The notes beneath the pieces were generated by a model, which saw nothing but the letters and a program-made list of their open reading frames with translations, was not told where the DNA came from and ran no database searches. From assembly GCA_004352715.1 (NCBI GenBank), contig SCFE01000054.1, positions 1,087,075 to 1,151,074 of the forward strand: a stretch of 64,000 bases of DNA, written 5' to 3'. The position numbers and the translations under genes are program-made. The DNA is from Hofstenia miamia. Taxonomy: Eukaryota > Xenacoelomorpha > Acoela. Of this stretch, positions 61,304-64,000 are shown in pieces (within the stretch, counting starts at the first letter, position 1; each line of letters starts with the position of its first letter).

Positions 61304-62812
61304 ATGGCAGACGTAAAAGCGAAACTCTTCATATGGACAGAAGCTCGCACAAGGTCAACTGCTATTATGCGATGTCTATCAAATAGACAGGATGTCCAGG
61401 CATTTTTCGAACCCTACGTTTATGTTGCAGTCAGTGGCAAACCTGAAGATCGTTTAAACAATTATTTCTTAGAAAATGGATTAGTAGAAGAAATTAGTTC
61501 TTTATCAAAAAAATTCATATACGATGCTATTGAAGAAAGTCATAAGGATAATCATGTTGTTGGTGAGTATTTTCTACCATACAATCTCATGTACATGTAC
61601 TTGTAAAAAGTAAAAGGTTTTACAAATGAGAACGTATTGATCCTTACTACTTAATGCCCAAAATTTGCAACACATCAAAATACATATTAAAATAAAAATT
61701 TATAATCAAATTAAAATCTAGTGAGAATCAGGAGATGGCTATTAGATATATGCAATTATTATTTATTAAGAATATTATCTAAACAATGCATATTGAAAAC
61801 AAACATTTTCCCTTATAAATTAAAAAAGTAGAGAAATTTTCTGTCAAAATAGCATAACCATGCTTTAGGATATGTATGCTATCTTATAAATTGATTTTGT
61901 ATCATAACAAGATGAAAGCAATACCTACATTGGAATGGGCTTCTCTAGTGAATATCTAAAAAAGTGGCCATATTATAAACAAATTTTTGATAACAAACGA
62001 AAGACAAATAGAGTCTTATAAAATATATTTGAAAATATAATTGTCTCAGCTTGTAACCTGTTGACAAAGTTATTTGACAAGTTTTCCATGCAAAGCGTGC
62101 CACCCAGATAAACGGTTTGATACTGAATTCTTTAAACGGACTATAACTTCTTGAGTTATTTGGTGTTGCGAATCAAGGATGTAACTCTTGAATTCTTTCA
62201 GAATCTGTCACACGTTCTCTATGGATACTAGATCTGGCGAATTCGGTGGCCATTGAAAACCTTAAATATTATAATTGGTACAAAATTCTTTTGTCGAATT
62301 TGAAGTATGAAGGGTTGCTCCATCTTGTTCAAAGATACATGAATCATATATAAGCAGGTTGCGTATGGTACAAATTCCTCGAGTATTTTGCAATATTTTG
62401 AACTATCAATGGTACCAGTGCCATCTAGTAACTTTAAATAAAATAAATTTTAAAAAGTGGCCCCTTTTTTCACGTGAGCTATAGATTCTGAAGCAATGAT
62501 AGACATTTATCGTATAGCGGACATCCAAAGGTTTTTCATCATATTTTCAAACTTCTTTTTTAAAAGTAACCTACAAATGATCTTAAGCATTGTGTATTTA
62601 GTCAAAGATTTCGCGTTTACAATTAATAAAGACTACAGTTTGATTCCTAAGGACGCCTGTAACGTCATACTCATCCGCCATCCAGGCGCTACAGGACCAT
62701 CATTTCAGAAAATGGTGAATGAAAAAATGCGAATTGCAGCTGAAAAACTTGGGGAAGATCAAGCGAGTGGGAAATTGATGAATGGAAATGAGGCGATGCT
62801 AGATCTCTACAG
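61304..62812 (+). CDS. Sulfotransferase-like protein, first two exons (3' partial)
   Basis: Probable PAPS-dependent sulfotransferase of an animal-type family; the acceptor substrate is unknown. Exon 1 is 61304-61562 (86 codons plus one base) and exon 2 is 62602-62812, joined in phase 1. LFIWTEARTRSTAIMRCL near residue 8-25 resembles the 5'-phosphosulfate loop (R-S/T-R-S-T), followed by FFEPY. Exon 2 has VVKDFAF and VILIRHPGATGPSF, resembling the 3'-phosphate site (R...S). Exon 2 ends in phase 2 at a GTGAAT donor, so further exons must follow; none was found before 64000. The 1-kb intron carries a Tc1 remnant. The start is the only Met before the loop and lies at the expected distance. Confidence 0.75.
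62070..62440 (-). pseudogene. Tc1-like transposase remnant in the sulfotransferase intron
   Basis: On the minus strand: GTIDSSKYCKILEEFVPY, then after a frameshift FEQDGATLHTSNSTKEFC, a stop, and QWPPNSPDLVSIENV. From the Asp of QDG to the Glu there are 34 residues, so it belongs to a different Tc1 branch than the element at 10186. It is inactive. Confidence 0.78.
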
Positions 62813-63683
62813 GTGAATTTTTGTTTTTTTATAAAATAAAGTAAATTTAGTTCAATTAAAATTATACTAAGAACATTAAAATTTTATAATTTTCATAGAT
62901 TTATACGTTGTCACTAAATTTAACTAGATATCACTCTTCTACTATGAGCATAATCAAGAAAAATATATTCATTTAAAAATATAATATCCTTTGGAATTTT
63001 CTTAACATATAAAGAGCTAAAAAAAGGTCAAAATGCCAAATTATTTGGGCTTCTCGGTGCTGTATGGCCCAATTAACCAAAGGAGGGGCCAGTAGCAGAC
63101 TCATCTGATGCATAGATAATAACCGGGAAATAATTAAATATTTTATAAATTTGATATACATTTTACATAGACAACCTAAGTGCTGGGCCTTTGTGAGGCG
63201 CGGGGGGGGCTGTGACAGCTGCTACGTTTGCAACTATGTTAATCCATCATTGTGTATGACATGCAGAGTTGAAAATTAATCGGTTATTGCGGCAGTGTCT
63301 GTCAGACCCATATACAACCTTATTGTTTACCACAAATGGGAGCTGCGGTAAAATCGCGTTAAGAACAATATTTGATGGTGGTCGGTACATCAATATTGAA
63401 AGGTAGTTACAAAATGGCAAAATATGTTTGAGGCTTAGAGATTAATAAGAACAGTTTTCATTGATATTTCATTACAGTAGCCAAGGACATACGTTTACAG
63501 TTATCAAAAATATTGAATAGGGCTAAAAAGCCCTTCCAAATATTCTTTAACAATTGTGTAATAATTTTACCTTAAAAAATTGAAATCCAAGATTCTATTT
63601 TCATTAGAATTAGAAATATTTTTTAAAGCAATATAAAACAGCATAAAAAGTCAAAGAGAGATCTACTAATATTCAAACAATAC
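62813..63683. other. Intron or 3' flank, no exon recognised
   Basis: AT-rich with a G-run at 63202-63209. No continuation of the sulfotransferase was found. Confidence 0.4.
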
Positions 63684-63869
63684 TGTAACATCAGTCGGTA
63701 GTTGTTGTTATTGATCGGCCAGATCACGCGCTTTTCGTGTTGACTAGTTGTTTTCATGTTTGTAAATATTGTAAATACACATTGTATATAAGACACCCAA
63801 GCATCTGTAAATAGAGAAATAGTTTAACGGTGTTCTTTTGTTATCTAGAATCACCTCAGTGATTCTACA
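63684..63869 (-). mobile_element. Solo-LTR-like repeat, inverted and shortened
   Basis: On the minus strand it runs from TGTAGAATCACTGAGGTGAT to CGACTGATGTTACA (TG...CA). It is related to 57479-57764 and 30337-30617 but lacks about 100 internal bases. Confidence 0.65.
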
Positions 63870-64000
63870 ACACTAATTCAGTGTTGAAATTTTGCATTAA
63901 TTATTTTTTTAGTAATTTGTATGTTCGCTATTAAAACTAAAGAATTTTGCCTGTAAATTAATAAAATGTATCTGTTTTCACACGCTTTGTGCCAAATATC

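Noticed and set aside
1-64000. CRISPR arrays, rRNA, tRNA, operons or phage genes
   Set aside because: No regularly spaced repeats with spacers, no recognisable rRNA or cloverleaf-type tRNA and no prokaryotic gene organisation were seen; the DNA is animal nuclear sequence.

Overview
The window is nuclear DNA of an invertebrate animal. It is AT-rich, its genes are split by introns with GT..AG borders in matching phases, and it carries animal protein modules (microsomal P450, VWD, C8, TIL, LDLa, sulfotransferase) and animal DNA transposons (mariner, Tc1, hAT, Harbinger-type MITE). Nothing bacterial or phage-like was seen. I cannot name the phylum; a tunicate, cnidarian or similar compact AT-rich genome would fit. 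The sequence is a draft scaffold with three gaps of exactly 1000 N, one of 508 N, and three single-N contig joins.

Layout. 1-2754: no supported gene. 2755-9771: a three-exon cytochrome P450 gene (467 residues) with a broken mariner in intron 1. 10186-11600: a complete Tc1-type transposon with an intact 342-residue transposase. 12984-19542: a diverged tandem copy of the P450 block (mariner, exons 2 and 3, the start of the same Tc1); exon 1 is missing or lies in the gap. 21206-32706: twelve exons of a VWD-C8-TIL-LDLa protein that appears to end in a membrane anchor and a short basic tail. 32707-42808: no gene, but a stack of transposon remnants (hAT MITE, Tc1 remnant, foldback MITE, decayed hAT element, P-like fragment). 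43809-55307: a practically identical second copy of the VWD gene block. 55308-58790: LTR and LINE remnants. 59245-60231: last exon of an unknown minus-strand gene with two Asp-rich loop motifs. 61304-62812: first two exons of a sulfotransferase-like gene with a Tc1 remnant in its intron. 63684-63869: another LTR.

Main conclusions. The P450 pair looks like a real, older tandem duplication (about 96% protein identity, different indels), with its right breakpoint inside the Tc1 element. The 11.5-kb VWD-gene pair shows one base difference by eye, starts at the first base after a 1000-N gap both times and ends in a TA microsatellite, so it is more likely an assembly duplicate than biology. The most interesting gene is the VWD/LDLa protein, whose exon chain I resolved with consistent phases from the gap to a stop codon and poly(A) signal. 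The genes do not form an evident pathway. I found no unambiguous new molecular system.
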